DNA of 60,700 nt from Streptomyces sp. NRRL B-24085 (GCF_001282115.1 NZ_LJBR01000067.1:1-60700); one strand, 5' to 3'. Shown: positions 37,779 through 47,046, counted from the stretch's first letter. The notes: generated from the letters alone by a model not told the origin. Made by a program: numbers and translations.

Positions 37779-38081
37779 TCAGGACTCCTGGGGGGAGGCC
37801 GTCACGTCGTGCTCCGGCACCGTCTGTCCGGAGCGGATCAGGTCGAGCCGCCCCAGGACCTTGGCGCGCAGGTCGGTCGGCACGTCGTCCTGACCGCAGC
37901 AGCGCTTGACGAGCTTCTTCACGGCCTCTTCGAGGCCGTACTTCTCCAGGCACGGCGAGCACTCGCTGAAGTGCTGCTTGAACTTGGCGCGGTCGACGTC
38001 CGGCATCTCGCTGTCGAGGAACTCGTAGAGATGATCGAGTACCTCACTGCAGTCCGTCTCGTGCGGCTCTCCGCAGCTCAT
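37779..38081 (-). CDS. rsrA: Zinc-binding redox-sensing anti-sigma factor RsrA
   Basis: 100 residues of the ZAS family. Cysteines and histidine sit exactly as in S. coelicolor RsrA: C3, C11, H37, C41 and C44, with C61 and C62 in KRCCGQ. Under disulfide stress C11 and C44 or C41 form a disulfide, zinc is lost and SigR is freed. The ATG at 38081 overlaps the sigR stop (ATGA). Confidence 0.96.
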   Translation of the reverse strand: MSCGEPHETDCSEVLDHLYEFLDSEMPDVDRAKFKQHFSECSPCLEKYGLEEAVKKLVKRCCGQDDVPTDLRAKVLGRLDLIRSGQTVPEHDVTASPQES

Positions 38082-38761
38082 GAGCCCGAGCCTTTCGCTT
38101 CGTTCGACTCCCCGGCACCGGCCGGGACGAGCCCGCGCTCGCGCGCGTAGTCCTCCAACATGCCGCGCAGTTGACGGCGGCCGCGGTGCAGGCGGGACAT
38201 CACCGTACCGATGGGTGTCCCCATGATGTCCGCGATCTCCTTGTACGCAAAGCCCTCTACGTCAGCGAGGTAGACGGCGATGCGGAATTCCTCGGGGATC
38301 GCCTGCAGCGCTTCCTTCACGTCCGAGTCGGGCAGGTGGTCGAGCGCCTGCGACTCGGCGGAGCGCAGACCGGTCGACATGTGCGACTCGGCACGCGCGA
38401 GCTGCCAGTCCTCGATCTCCTCGGCCGCGGAGCGCTGGGGTTCGCGCTGCTTCTTGCGGTACGAGTTGATGAACGTGTTGGTGAGGATCCGGTACAGCCA
38501 CGCCTTGAGGTTGGTCCCCTCACGGAACTGGTGGAAGGACGCGTACGCCTTGGCGTACGTCTCCTGCACCAGGTCCTCGGCGTCGGCCGGGTTGCGCGTC
38601 ATGCGCAGGGCGGCCGAGTACATCTGGTCGAGGAATTCGAGCGCGTCCCGCTCGAAGCGCGCGGTGCGCTCCGCGGTCGACTCCGTGCTCGCGCCCTGGC
38701 CCTCGGGCAGCTCCGCCTGGCCGTTGTCGGTCCCTGCGTCGATCCCAGTGACCGGACCCAC
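38078..38761 (-). CDS. sigR: ECF sigma factor SigR, short form; long form starts at 38926
   Basis: From GTG 38761 the protein is 227 residues, the length of S. coelicolor SigR. An upstream in-frame ATG at 38926 ([11 protein letters not shown]) adds exactly 55 residues, matching the unstable longer form (SigR') that gives negative feedback. Region 2 ([30 protein letters not shown]) and region 4 ([56 protein letters not shown]) are complete. It directs the thiol-oxidative stress regulon and is paired with RsrA. Confidence 0.96.
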   Translation of the reverse strand: MGPVTGIDAGTDNGQAELPEGQGASTESTAERTARFERDALEFLDQMYSAALRMTRNPADAEDLVQETYAKAYASFHQFREGTNLKAWLYRILTNTFINSYRKKQREPQRSAAEEIEDWQLARAESHMSTGLRSAESQALDHLPDSDVKEALQAIPEEFRIAVYLADVEGFAYKEIADIMGTPIGTVMSRLHRGRRQLRGMLEDYARERGLVPAGAGESNEAKGSGS

Positions 38762-38984
38762 CTCCTCAAGATTCCGGGCAGCAACGAAACCCGTGCCACC
38801 GGAATTGGAGGATAGACGACTACCCGTCCCGGCCGCCCCTCGAATCGGGGTGGTCTTGGCCGCATGCAGCACCGTCCAGTCCAGGTCAGCACGGCTGCTG
38901 CGGCTCGGGCAGAAGGTAGAACCCATGCGGCGGACTTCCTCTCCTACAACGGTCTGCGCTGTCCTCAGCGCTTCTGTCCGCCTC

Positions 38985-39010
38985 AACAGAGGTTCGCGGC
39001 TCGGCATTCC
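38985..39010 (-). promoter_or_regulatory. SigR-dependent promoter of the long sigR transcript
   Basis: On the minus strand GGAAT (39010-39006) and GTT (38987-38985) are separated by exactly 18 bases, the SigR consensus GGAAT-N18-GTT. It lies about 60 bases upstream of the long-form ATG at 38926. Confidence 0.88.
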
Positions 39011-39017
39011 CGGGGTT

Positions 39018-39656
39018 TCACCCCAGTGACCCGACCCACTTCACGACCGCGTCCGTGATGACCGTCACGGCCTCGTCCTGGGTGATCGGGGCGCGCTTCG
39101 GCACGGCGAAGCCATGGTCGCCGTGGGGCACCTCGGCCAGTTCGAAGGAACCGTCCGGGAACTCCTCCGGCCTCCCGAACGGGTCGTTGCCGCCCTGGAC
39201 GACCAGGGTGGGCACCCCGGACCCGAGGAGTTCCGCGGCCCGGGACTTCTCCGGCCTGCCCGGCGGGTGCAGCGGGAAGCTCAGGGCGAGGACCGCCGCG
39301 GCCCCCAGCTCCACGGCCGTACGGCAGGCGACCCGGGCACCCGCGCTGCGCCCGCCGGAGATCACCGGCAGGCCGGGGCGCGCGAGGGCGGGCCACAGTC
39401 CCCGCCATCCCACGTCCAGGGTCTTCGGGGCCGGCGCGAGCTTCTTGCCGGCCACCCGCCAGGGCTGCTCGACCAGCGCCACGCTCACCCCGTGACCGGG
39501 GAGCACCCCGGCGAGTGCCTGGAGGTCCCGCGCCTCGATGCCGCCGCCGGCGCCGTGGCCGACGGCCAGCACGAGCCGTGCCTTCCTCGCCGGGTGCCAG
39601 GTGATGCGGGCTTCCCCGGCCTCGGTGCCGATGATCTCGGAGGTCTCTTTGGTCAC
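39018..39656 (-). CDS. Alpha/beta hydrolase (KANL3/Tex30-like, dienelactone-hydrolase type)
   Basis: 212 residues. The nucleophile elbow [10 protein letters not shown] (serine about residue 103), the acid region [10 protein letters not shown] (about 158) and the catalytic histidine in [10 protein letters not shown] (about 184) form a plausible triad. VGHGAGGG near residue 33 is the oxyanion loop. The substrate is unknown. The GTG at 39656 is one base from the stop of the SRAP gene upstream, so the two are co-transcribed. Confidence 0.83.
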   Translation of the reverse strand: MTKETSEIIGTEAGEARITWHPARKARLVLAVGHGAGGGIEARDLQALAGVLPGHGVSVALVEQPWRVAGKKLAPAPKTLDVGWRGLWPALARPGLPVISGGRSAGARVACRTAVELGAAAVLALSFPLHPPGRPEKSRAAELLGSGVPTLVVQGGNDPFGRPEEFPDGSFELAEVPHGDHGFAVPKRAPITQDEAVTVITDAVVKWVGSLG

Positions 39657-39657
39657 G

Positions 39658-40473
39658 TCAGAAGAGTGTGCCCTCTTCGGGACCGTCGAGCTCCTTCAGC
39701 AGCTCCGGCCCGTTGTTGCGGACGTTGCTGACGGCGGTGCTCACCGGATAGGCCCGCATCAGCCCCTCGGGCGGCGGTGCGAGCAGGGAGCGCAGGTCGT
39801 CGAGGTCGGTGCGGGAGGGGTCGAGCCAGGTGTCCCAGCGGTCCGGGGTCAGCATCAGCGGCATCCGGGGGTGGATGTCGGCGAGGGAGCGCGGGCCGTC
39901 GGCCGGGGAGACGGCCAGCGGGCCGGTCTCCGCCTCGGTGGTGATCACCGAGCAGGTCGCCCACCAGGCCTGCGGATGGTCGTCGGGCAGGGTCTTGTCC
40001 CGCCAGAACTCGTACAGCCCGGCCATCGCGAACACCGAGCCGTCGGCCGGCAGCACGAAGTAGGGCTGCTTGCGCGGCCGCTTCTTCTTCCCCTCGACCT
40101 CCAGCTCCCGCTCACCGGCGGCGGTGACCCACTCGTAGTAGCCGTCGGCCGGAATGATGCAGCGGCGGGTGGCGAAGGCCCGCTTGTACGACGGCTTCTC
40201 GTGCACGGTCTCCGCGCGCGCGTTGATCATCCGGGCCGCGCCCTCGGGCGTCTTCGACCAGCTCGGGACCAGGCCCCACCTCAGCTTCCGCAGCTGCCGA
40301 ACCGGCCGCGGGTCCTCGACGTCCTTGAGTGGACGGTCGAGGACGGCATAGACCTCCTTGGTCGGGGCCACGTTGTAGTCGGGCTCCAGGGTCTCCTCGG
40401 GTTCCCACTTCTCGATCTCAAAGATTCCTGCGAGATCCTCGGGCCCACGACTGGCTGCATACCGTCCGCACAT
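39658..40473 (-). CDS. SRAP-domain protein (YedK/HMCES family, abasic-site shield)
   Basis: 271 residues. The second residue is the catalytic Cys (MCGRYAA), which must become the N-terminus; that decides the ATG at 40473 over longer frames. Further family residues are YNVAPT, RWGLVPSW, NARAET, CIIPADGYYEW and the His in DIHPRMPLML. The protein forms a thiazolidine crosslink with abasic sites in single-stranded DNA. There is an insert of basic residues (EVEGKKKRPRKQ) near residue 135. Confidence 0.93.
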   Translation of the reverse strand: MCGRYAASRGPEDLAGIFEIEKWEPEETLEPDYNVAPTKEVYAVLDRPLKDVEDPRPVRQLRKLRWGLVPSWSKTPEGAARMINARAETVHEKPSYKRAFATRRCIIPADGYYEWVTAAGERELEVEGKKKRPRKQPYFVLPADGSVFAMAGLYEFWRDKTLPDDHPQAWWATCSVITTEAETGPLAVSPADGPRSLADIHPRMPLMLTPDRWDTWLDPSRTDLDDLRSLLAPPPEGLMRAYPVSTAVSNVRNNGPELLKELDGPEEGTLF

Positions 40474-40523
40474 ACGTGCCACACTGCCAGACTCCGTACG
40501 CCGAGAGGGAGCCACCGGGAAAC

Positions 40524-41237
40524 ATGGACACCAGCACAGCGACCTCTCTCTGGGACGAGGTCACCGGCCTCCAGCCCGACCCCGACCTGTGGGTGGTGCT
40601 GGCCACCCTGGTGGCGGCGCTGGCCATAGTGGTCCCGCATCCGCTGTGGCGCCTGTCGCGCAACGCCATCACCATCGCCCACGAGGGCGGTCACGGTCTG
40701 GTCGCCCTGCTGACCGGACGTCAGCTCACCGGCATACGCCTGCACTCCGACACCAGCGGCCTCACGGTCAGCCGGGGCAAGCCGACCGGCATCGGCATGA
40801 TCCTCACCGCCGCGGCCGGGTACACCGCTCCCCCGCTGCTGGGCCTGGGCGGCGCCGCCCTGCTGGCCACCGGCCGCATCACCCTGCTGCTGTGGGCGGC
40901 GACGGCCCTGCTGGTGGCGATGCTGGTGATGATCCGCAACGCGTACGGGGCGCTGACGGTGCTGCTCACCGGCGGCACGTTCGTGGTGGTGTCCTGGCTC
41001 GCCGGTCCCCAGGTGCAGGCGGCGTTCGCGTACGCGGTGGTGTGGTTCCTGTTGCTGGGCGGGGTGCGTCCCGCTTTCGAGCTACAGGCGAAGCGGACGA
41101 GGGGCGGGGCGGGCGACTCGGACGCGGACCAGTTGTCGCGTCTGACGAACGTGCCCGCGGGACTGTGGCTGTTCCTGTTCCACGCGGTGAGCCTGTGCTC
41201 GCTGATCGGCGGCGGCAGGTGGCTGCTGGAGGTGTGA
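40524..41237 (+). CDS. M50-family membrane metalloprotease-like protein
   Basis: 237 residues, about six membrane helices. The HExxH motif reads AHEGGHGLVAL (about residues 52-62) inside a hydrophobic helix, as in site-2 proteases. A PDZ domain and the usual NPDG motif are not evident, so it belongs to the short M50B-like group found in actinobacteria. Its substrate is unknown. The ATG at 40524 is about 50 bases from the divergent SRAP start, with GGGA upstream. Confidence 0.8.
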   Translation: MDTSTATSLWDEVTGLQPDPDLWVVLATLVAALAIVVPHPLWRLSRNAITIAHEGGHGLVALLTGRQLTGIRLHSDTSGLTVSRGKPTGIGMILTAAAGYTAPPLLGLGGAALLATGRITLLLWAATALLVAMLVMIRNAYGALTVLLTGGTFVVVSWLAGPQVQAAFAYAVVWFLLLGGVRPAFELQAKRTRGGAGDSDADQLSRLTNVPAGLWLFLFHAVSLCSLIGGGRWLLEV

Positions 41238-41321
41238 CGCGGCCCGGAGGGGACGTCACCGTGGCGAGGCGGGCCCCGACGGCGCCGCACCGGGAACCCG
41301 GCCCCCTACTAAAGTGACCCC

Positions 41322-42647
41322 ATGGCTTCGAACCCCTCAGACACCGCCCTCTGGCCCGCCCCCCACGCGAGCGCAGCCGTCGACGCGACGGTCCACGTAC
41401 CGGGGTCGAAGTCAGTCACCAACCGGGCCCTCGTCCTGGCCGCCCTCGCCAGTGAGCCGGGCTGGCTCCGCCGCCCCCTGCGCTCCCGCGACACCCTCCT
41501 GATGGCGGCGGCCCTGCGCGAGATGGGCGTGGGCATCGAGGAGGGGGTCGGCCCCGACGGCACCGGGGAGACCTGGCGGGTGCTGCCGGCGGGCCTGCGC
41601 GGCCCCGCCACGGTGGACGTCGGCAACGCCGGCACCGTCATGCGCTTCCTCCCTCCCGTCGCCGCCCTGGCCGACGGCCCGGTCGTCTTCGACGGCGACC
41701 CGAGGTCGTACGAACGCCCGCTGCACGGCGTGATCGACGCCCTGCGGGTGCTCGGGGCGCGGATCGACGACGACGGCCGCGGCGCGCTGCCGCTCACGGT
41801 GCACGGCGGGGGCGCGCTGGACGGCGGGACGGTCGAGATCGACGCGTCCTCCTCGTCCCAGTTCGTCTCGGCGCTGCTGCTCTCCGGCCCGCGCTTCAAC
41901 CAGGGCGTCGAGGTCCGGCACGTCGGTGCGACCCTGCCGTCGATGCCGCACATCCGGATGACCGTGGACATGCTGCGCGCGGTCGGCGCCCAGGTGGACA
42001 CCCCGGAGTCGGGCGGCGAGCCGAACGTCTGGCGGGTGACGCCGGGTGCCCTGCTGGGCCGGGACCTCACGATCGAGCCCGACCTCTCCAACGCCCAGCC
42101 GTTCCTGGCGGCGGCCCTGGTGACCGGCGGCAAGGTCGTGATCCCGGACTGGCCGGCCCGCACCACCCAGCCCGGTGACCGGCTGCGCGAGATCTTCACC
42201 GAGATGGGCGGTTCCTGTGAACTCACCGAGTACGGGCTGGTGTTCACCGGTTCGGGTGGGATCCACGGCATCGATGTCGACCTCGGCGAGGTGGGCGAGC
42301 TGACCCCCGGCATCGCGGCCGTGGCGGCGCTCGCGGACTCCCCCTCCACCCTGCGCGGGGTGGCCCACCTGCGCCTGCACGAGACGGACCGGCTGGCCGC
42401 GCTCACCAAGGAGATCAACGAACTCGGCGGTGACGTCACCGAGACGGCCGACGGTCTGCACATCCGCCCGCGCCCGCTGCACGGCGGGACCTTCCACACC
42501 TACGAGGACCACCGCATGGCCACGGCCGGCGCGGTCATCGGCCTCGCGGTCGAGGGGGTACGGATCGAGAACGTCGCGACGACGGCCAAGACCCTGCCGG
42601 ACTTCCCCGACATGTGGAGCGGGATGCTCGGGAGCGAGAAGGCGTAG
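41322..42647 (+). CDS. aroA: 3-phosphoshikimate 1-carboxyvinyltransferase (EPSP synthase)
   Basis: 441 residues. Substrate-binding motifs are visible: [11 protein letters not shown] (about residues 27-37), [13 protein letters not shown] (about 105-117), [12 protein letters not shown] (about 349-360) and [15 protein letters not shown] near the end. It makes EPSP from shikimate-3-phosphate and PEP in the pathway to aromatic amino acids. The rsgA gene follows after 12 bases, the conserved actinobacterial pairing. There is no strong ribosome binding site before the ATG. Confidence 0.96.
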   Translation: MASNPSDTALWPAPHASAAVDATVHVPGSKSVTNRALVLAALASEPGWLRRPLRSRDTLLMAAALREMGVGIEEGVGPDGTGETWRVLPAGLRGPATVDVGNAGTVMRFLPPVAALADGPVVFDGDPRSYERPLHGVIDALRVLGARIDDDGRGALPLTVHGGGALDGGTVEIDASSSSQFVSALLLSGPRFNQGVEVRHVGATLPSMPHIRMTVDMLRAVGAQVDTPESGGEPNVWRVTPGALLGRDLTIEPDLSNAQPFLAAALVTGGKVVIPDWPARTTQPGDRLREIFTEMGGSCELTEYGLVFTGSGGIHGIDVDLGEVGELTPGIAAVAALADSPSTLRGVAHLRLHETDRLAALTKEINELGGDVTETADGLHIRPRPLHGGTFHTYEDHRMATAGAVIGLAVEGVRIENVATTAKTLPDFPDMWSGMLGSEKA

Positions 42648-42659
42648 GGGACGCACGTC

Positions 42660-43670
42660 ATGCGCCGCTACGGCAAGCACACCGACGAGGACGACATCCG
42701 CAGCCGCCCCAACCGCAAGGGCAACCGGCCGCGCACGAACATCCGGCCCAAGCACGAGGACGCGTCCTGGGGGATGGTCCTCACCGTCGACCGGGGCCGG
42801 CTGACCGTCCTCGTGGACGACCGGATCGTCATGGCCATGAAAGCCCGCGAACTGGGCCGGAAGGCAGCGATCGTGGGCGACCGGGTGGCCCTCGTCGGCG
42901 ACCTGTCCGGGCAGAAGGACACCCTCGCGCGGATCGTCCGGATCGAGGAGCGCACCTCGGTCCTGCGCCGTACCGCCGACGACGACGATCCCTACGAGCG
43001 GGTGGTCGTCGCCAACGCCGACCAGCTCGCCATCGTCACGGCCCTCGCCGACCCGGAACCCCGCCCCCGGCTCATCGACCGCTGCCTGGTGGCGGCCTTC
43101 GACGGCGGGCTCACCCCGCTCCTGGTGATGACCAAGTCGGACCTGGCCCCGCCGGACAAACTCCTGGAGCTCTACGGCGATCTGGACATCCCGTACGTCG
43201 TCACCAGCCGTGAGGAGCTGGAGAACGGCGACGCGGCGGCCCGGGTGCGCGAGCAGCTCGACGGCAAGATCACGGCGTTCGTCGGCCATTCGGGCGTCGG
43301 CAAGACGACCCTCGTCAACGCGCTGGTCCCGGAGGACCGCCGGCGCCTGACCGGCCATGTGAACGCGGTGACCGGCCGCGGCCGCCACACCACGACCTCG
43401 GCGCTGGCGCTGCCCCTGGCGGGCGACGACGGCTGGGTGATCGACACTCCGGGCGTACGGTCGTTCGGGCTGCACCACGTGGACCCGTCCCGGGTGATCC
43501 ACGCCTTCCCCGACCTGGAACCGGGAACCGAGGGCTGTCCGCGCGCGTGCAGTCATGACGAGCCGGACTGCGCGCTGGACCAGTGGGTGGCCGACGGGCA
43601 CGCCGACCCGGCCCGGCTGTACTCCCTGCGACGCCTGCTCGCGACACGGGAGCGGACCGAGGGGGACTGA
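42660..43670 (+). CDS. rsgA: Ribosome small subunit-dependent GTPase RsgA
   Basis: 336 residues. An N-terminal basic extension (about 40 residues) and OB domain precede the circularly permuted GTPase: TKSDL (G4, about 159), GHSGVGKTTLVNAL (G1, about 211), and DTPGVRSFGL (G3, about 262). The zinc knuckle CPRACSHDEPDCAL is at about 295-308. It assists late maturation of the 30S subunit. It is downstream of aroA and probably co-transcribed. Confidence 0.95.
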   Translation: MRRYGKHTDEDDIRSRPNRKGNRPRTNIRPKHEDASWGMVLTVDRGRLTVLVDDRIVMAMKARELGRKAAIVGDRVALVGDLSGQKDTLARIVRIEERTSVLRRTADDDDPYERVVVANADQLAIVTALADPEPRPRLIDRCLVAAFDGGLTPLLVMTKSDLAPPDKLLELYGDLDIPYVVTSREELENGDAAARVREQLDGKITAFVGHSGVGKTTLVNALVPEDRRRLTGHVNAVTGRGRHTTTSALALPLAGDDGWVIDTPGVRSFGLHHVDPSRVIHAFPDLEPGTEGCPRACSHDEPDCALDQWVADGHADPARLYSLRRLLATRERTEGD

Positions 43671-43746
43671 CCTCCCCGGTGTTTGGGTGTACGAGAGTTC
43701 GGTAAGTGCATACTCGCACTGAGCCGGACATACGGGAGGACAGCAC

Positions 43747-44070
43747 ATGGCGTGGCTGCTGGTGGTGGTGGCCGGGTTGCTGGAGACCGGTTTCGCCGTG
43801 TGTCTGAAGCTCTCCCACGGCTTCACCCGGCTGTGGCCGACGATCGCGTTCTGCATCTTCGCGCTCGGCAGCTTCGGCCTGCTGACCCTGTCCCTGAAGA
43901 AGCTGGACGTCGGCCCCGCCTACGCCGTGTGGACCGGGATCGGCGCGGCGGGCACCGCGATCTACGGGATGGTCTTCCTCGACGACCTGGTGTCGACGCT
44001 GAAGATCGTGTCGATCAGCCTGGTGATCATCGGGGTGATCGGCCTCCAGCTGTCGGGCTCGTCCCACTAG
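43747..44070 (+). CDS. Small multidrug resistance family protein (SugE/Gdx-like)
   Basis: 107 residues, four membrane helices. The key glutamate is in AGLLETGFAVCLK (E13), and the fourth-helix-side motif KKLDVGPAYAVWTGIGAAGTAIYG is close to that of guanidinium exporters (Gdx). The dimeric membrane carrier exchanges cations for protons. ACGGGAGGAC gives a good ribosome binding site. It is convergent with a TetR gene that may regulate it. The 76-base leader shows no guanidine riboswitch that I can recognise. Confidence 0.9.
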   Translation: MAWLLVVVAGLLETGFAVCLKLSHGFTRLWPTIAFCIFALGSFGLLTLSLKKLDVGPAYAVWTGIGAAGTAIYGMVFLDDLVSTLKIVSISLVIIGVIGLQLSGSSH

Positions 44071-44076
44071 CACCCG

Positions 44077-44682
44077 TCACGCGTACTGCCGGTGCAGCGC
44101 GCTGCGCACCAGGTCCGCGACCCCGCCCTCGCCGGGAGGGGCGGCCACGCAGGACAGGGCGAGCCGGACGGTGAGCTCGCAGGAGCGGACGAGGTCGGGG
44201 ACCTCCGACTTGTGGACGCCGGGTCCGGACAGCACGGAGACGGCCCGGTCGCGTACCAGGGCCACGAAGTCGCCGGGCGAGGGCAGCGGTCCGTCGGCCC
44301 GGCGCTGCGCCGGTACGGCCGAGGAGGACGGCACGGCCGTGAGCGTCGGCGAGGGCAGCCGCTCGCTCCAGCAGCCGGTGAGCATGGCCCGTACCAGCGC
44401 GTTCTCCCGGGCGGACGCGGTGGTCCACTCGGCGGTCGCGGTCAGCCGCTCGCGGGCGTCGCCGTGCCCGGTGAGCGCCCGGTCGACGCCGACGAGGTAC
44501 CCGTCGGCCTCTCGCCTCACCAGCGCGCGGGCCAGCCCTTCCTTGCTCCCGAACTCGTTGTACAGCGTCTGCCGGGACACTCCGGCCGCCGCCGCGACAT
44601 CCACCATCCTCACGGCGGACCACGGCCGACGCGCCAACGCCGCATAAGCGGCATCCAGCAGCGATTCCCGCGCAGCAGGCAT
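44077..44682 (-). CDS. TetR-family transcriptional regulator
   Basis: 201 residues. The DNA-binding domain is MVDVAAAAGVSRQTLYNEFGSKEGLARALV (about residues 27-56). The C-terminal domain is large and unassigned. Two consecutive ATGs (44685 and 44682) follow GGGAGG; the second has the better spacing of five bases. The upstream extension to 44886 is arginine-rich non-coding sequence. It is convergent with the SMR gene and divergent from hisN, so either could be a target. Confidence 0.87.
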   Translation of the reverse strand: MPAARESLLDAAYAALARRPWSAVRMVDVAAAAGVSRQTLYNEFGSKEGLARALVRREADGYLVGVDRALTGHGDARERLTATAEWTTASARENALVRAMLTGCWSERLPSPTLTAVPSSSAVPAQRRADGPLPSPGDFVALVRDRAVSVLSGPGVHKSEVPDLVRSCELTVRLALSCVAAPPGEGGVADLVRSALHRQYA

Positions 44683-44884
44683 CATCGCCTCCCAGGGAGC
44701 AAGCAGCTCTGCGCCCAGATTTGACGCGCACGGAAGCACTGTCAAGGGTTCGCGGGGACGTAGCCGGGCGCGGGGCCGGCGCGACGCGCCCGCGGCCGCC
44801 GCACCACCGGGCCCGGCACGCACGGGGCGTCCACACTCCGGCCCCCGTGGCACCGTACCGACACCGGCAGATACCGTTCCCACC

Positions 44885-45685
44885 ATGCCGGACTACCTCG
44901 ACGACCTCCGCCTCGCCCACGTCCTCGCGGACGCGGCCGACGCGACGACCATGGACCGCTTCAAGGCACTGGACCTCAAGGTCGAGACAAAGCCGGACAT
45001 GACCCCGGTCAGTGAGGCGGACAAGGCGGCGGAAGAACTGATCCGCGGCCACCTCAAGCGCGCCCGGCCCCGCGACGCCATCCTCGGCGAGGAGTTCGGC
45101 GTCGAAGGCACCGGCCCGCGCCGCTGGGTCGTCGACCCGATCGACGGCACCAAGAACTACGTGCGGGGCGTCCCCGTCTGGGCCACCCTGATCTCCCTGA
45201 TGGAGGCGGGCGAGGGCGGCTTCCAGCCCGTCGTCGGCGTGGTCTCCGCCCCGGCCCTGGGCCGCCGCTGGTGGGCCGCGAAGGGCCACGGCGCCTTCAG
45301 CGGGCGCAGCCTCTCCTCCGCGTCCCGTCTGCACGTCTCCAAGGTGGGCAGGCTGAGCGACGCCTCCTTCGCGTACTCCTCCCTCACCGGCTGGGAGGAC
45401 CAGGGCCGGCTGGGCGGCTTCCTGGACCTGACCCGCGAGGTGTGGCGCACGCGCGCGTACGGCGACTTCTGGCCGTACATGATGGTCGCCGAGGGCTCGG
45501 TCGACCTCTGCGCGGAGCCCGAGCTCTCCCTGTGGGACATGGCCGCCAACGCCATCGTCGTCACGGAGGCCGGCGGCACCTTCACCGGCCTGGACGGCCG
45601 CCCCGGCCCGCACAGCGGCAACGCCGCCGCGTCCAACGGACTGCTGCACGACGAGTTCCTGGGCTATCTCAACGAGCGCTACTGA
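44885..45685 (+). CDS. hisN: Histidinol-phosphatase, inositol monophosphatase type
   Basis: 266 residues. Metal-binding motifs of the IMPase fold are present: LGEEFG (about residue 68), VVDPIDGTKNYVRG (about 80-93) and ELSLWDMAANAIVVTEAGG (about 217-235). In actinobacteria this family member completes histidine synthesis by removing phosphate from histidinol phosphate. The assignment as HisN rather than a general inositol phosphatase rests on the S. coelicolor gene order (from memory) and residues such as VRGVPVWATLI. Confidence 0.88.
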   Translation: MPDYLDDLRLAHVLADAADATTMDRFKALDLKVETKPDMTPVSEADKAAEELIRGHLKRARPRDAILGEEFGVEGTGPRRWVVDPIDGTKNYVRGVPVWATLISLMEAGEGGFQPVVGVVSAPALGRRWWAAKGHGAFSGRSLSSASRLHVSKVGRLSDASFAYSSLTGWEDQGRLGGFLDLTREVWRTRAYGDFWPYMMVAEGSVDLCAEPELSLWDMAANAIVVTEAGGTFTGLDGRPGPHSGNAAASNGLLHDEFLGYLNERY

Positions 45686-45788
45686 GACGCACTCCCGCGG
45701 AGCCCGTCTGAGCGCGTGCGCCCTCAATCGGCGGCGCACGCCCTCTTGTTGACCCTCGCTTTACCTGCGACTCTGAGAGGACCCTCAT

Positions 45789-45826
45789 TTGTGAACTTGT
45801 GAACCAATGAACGAACTCATTGGTTC
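45789..45826. promoter_or_regulatory. Direct repeat and 10-bp inverted repeat upstream of the CBS gene
   Basis: TTGTGAAC occurs twice in tandem (45789-45796, 45797-45804). It runs into a perfect inverted repeat, GAACCAATGA (45801-45810) and TCATTGGTTC (45817-45826), with a 6-base spacer. It ends just before the AGGAGGTGACT ribosome binding site, so it may be an operator or an mRNA hairpin. Confidence 0.7.
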
Positions 45827-45847
45827 CCAGGAGGTGACTGCGAACCC

Positions 45848-46258
45848 ATGCTCGTCCGCGACGCCATGAGCACGGTGGTCCTCACCATCGGCCCCGCCCA
45901 CACTCTCCGCCAGGCCGCCGCCCTGATGTCCGCCCGCCGGGTGGGCGCGGCCGTGGTCCTCGATCCCGACGGCACCGGCACCGGCATTCTGACCGAGCGC
46001 GACATCCTGAACTCCGTGGGGCTGGGCCAGAGCCCGGACACGGAGTACGCCCACGCCCACACCACCACCGACGTCGTCTTCGCCACCCCGGCCTGGACCC
46101 TGGAGGAGGCCGCGCAGGCGATGGCGCATGGCGGCTTCCGGCATCTCATCGTGCTCGACGACGGCGAGCCCGCGGGCATCGTCTCGGTGCGCGACATCAT
46201 CCGCTGCTGGGCACCTGCACGGCAGCGGGTAGCGGCCGGCACCGGTGCACCACATTAG
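45848..46258 (+). CDS. CBS-domain pair protein
   Basis: 136 residues making up one Bateman module. CBS1 (about residues 1-60) starts VRDAMSTVVLTIGPAHTLRQAAALM; CBS2 (about 72-125) holds MAHGGFRHLIVLDDGEPAGIVSVRDIIRCW. Such modules bind adenine nucleotides and act as energy sensors, sometimes for partner proteins. A near-perfect AGGAGGTGACT stands eight bases before the ATG, suggesting high translation. The next gene is a Fur-family regulator 69 bases on. Confidence 0.88.
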   Translation: MLVRDAMSTVVLTIGPAHTLRQAAALMSARRVGAAVVLDPDGTGTGILTERDILNSVGLGQSPDTEYAHAHTTTDVVFATPAWTLEEAAQAMAHGGFRHLIVLDDGEPAGIVSVRDIIRCWAPARQRVAAGTGAPH

Positions 46259-46327
46259 ACTCAATCCAAATCGAGCAGCTCTCCAAACTCACACCCGTTC
46301 GGATTCTGGTCTCCGGCTGTTAGTCTG

Positions 46328-46750
46328 GTGAGCATGAGCGACCTTCTGGAACGACTGCGCGGCCGTGGCTGGCGGATGACCGCACAACGGCGCGTCGTGG
46401 CCGAGGTCCTCGACGGCGAACACGTCCACCTGACGGCCGACGAGGTCCACGCACGCGCCGTGGCCAAGCTGCCCGAGATCTCCCGGGCGACCGTCTACAA
46501 CACGCTGGGCGAGCTGGTCTCCCTCGGCGAGGTGCTCGAGGTCGCCACCGACAAGCGCGCCAAGAGGTACGACCCGAACGCCCACCGGCCGCACCACCAC
46601 CTGGTCTGCGCCCAGTGCGGCGCCATCCGGGACGTGCACCCCACGGGCAACCCGATGGCCGACCTGCCCGACTCGGAGCGGTTCGGCTTCACCGTCTCGG
46701 ACGTCGAGGTGACGTACCGGGGCGTGTGCCCGAACTGCGCGGCGGCGTAA
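46328..46750 (+). CDS. Fur-family metalloregulator (CatR/PerR-like)
   Basis: 140 residues from GTG 46328; an ATG at 46334 is also in frame. The DNA-binding domain holds LTADEVHARAVAKLPEISRATVYNTLGEL (about residues 37-66). The structural zinc site has two CxxC pairs, CAQC (about 97-100) and CPNC (near the end). HRPHHHLVC gives regulatory metal ligands. By gene order it corresponds to S. coelicolor SCO5206, which I recall as CatR, a peroxide-sensing repressor, but the sequence alone does not prove that subtype. It is followed by a strong terminator. Confidence 0.85.
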   Translation: MSMSDLLERLRGRGWRMTAQRRVVAEVLDGEHVHLTADEVHARAVAKLPEISRATVYNTLGELVSLGEVLEVATDKRAKRYDPNAHRPHHHLVCAQCGAIRDVHPTGNPMADLPDSERFGFTVSDVEVTYRGVCPNCAAA

Positions 46751-46760
46751 CAGCTCGCAC

Positions 46761-46797
46761 CGGAGCCCCGGCGACCCTCGCGGACGCCGGGGCTCCG
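46761..46797 (+). terminator. Terminator of the Fur-family gene
   Basis: CGGAGCCCCGGCG (46761-46773) pairs perfectly with CGCCGGGGCTCCG (46785-46797) around an 11-base loop, 10 bases past the stop. Confidence 0.9.
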
Positions 46798-46820
46798 TGC
46801 TGCCCGCGGGCCTTCTGCGT

Positions 46821-46892
46821 GGGCCGGAAGCAGTGAGGTTCCGGCCCCGACAAACACCGAGGGCCGGAACCCTTTCGGATTCCGGCCCTCGG
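46821..46892 (-). terminator. Tandem hairpins downstream of tRNA-fMet copy 1
   Basis: Two hairpins share the same stem sequence GGGCCGGAA/TTCCGGCCC: one at 46821-46847 and a longer one at 46857-46892 (13-bp stem CCGAGGGCCGGAA). The longer one is 7 bases past the tRNA 3' end on the minus strand and probably terminates it. Confidence 0.8.
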
Positions 46893-46899
46893 CCTTCAG

Positions 46900-46973
46900 T
46901 AGCGGGGACAGGATTTGAACCTGCGACCTCTGGGTTATGAGCCCAGCGAGCTACCGAGCTGCTCCACCCCGCG
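46900..46973 (-). tRNA. Initiator tRNA-fMet (CAT), copy 1
   Basis: 74 bases, anticodon CAT at 46939-46937. It is an initiator by three features: an unpaired first base of the acceptor stem (C1 opposite U72), three consecutive G:C pairs in the anticodon stem (GGGCTCATAACCC), and the A11-U24-type D stem in GGAGCAGCTCGGTAGCTC. The T loop reads GTTCAAATC. CCA is not encoded. Confidence 0.96.
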
Positions 46974-47046
46974 TCGATGAATGCAACGTTACGTGAAGGA
47001 TGAGGCCAGAGGCAAATCGCTGTGCCGAGGTCTCCCTCACACACCG

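Noticed and set aside
43671..43746. Guanidine (mini-ykkC) riboswitch before the SMR exporter
   Set aside because: There is one ACGG, but the paired hairpins that define the motif are missing in the 76-base leader.
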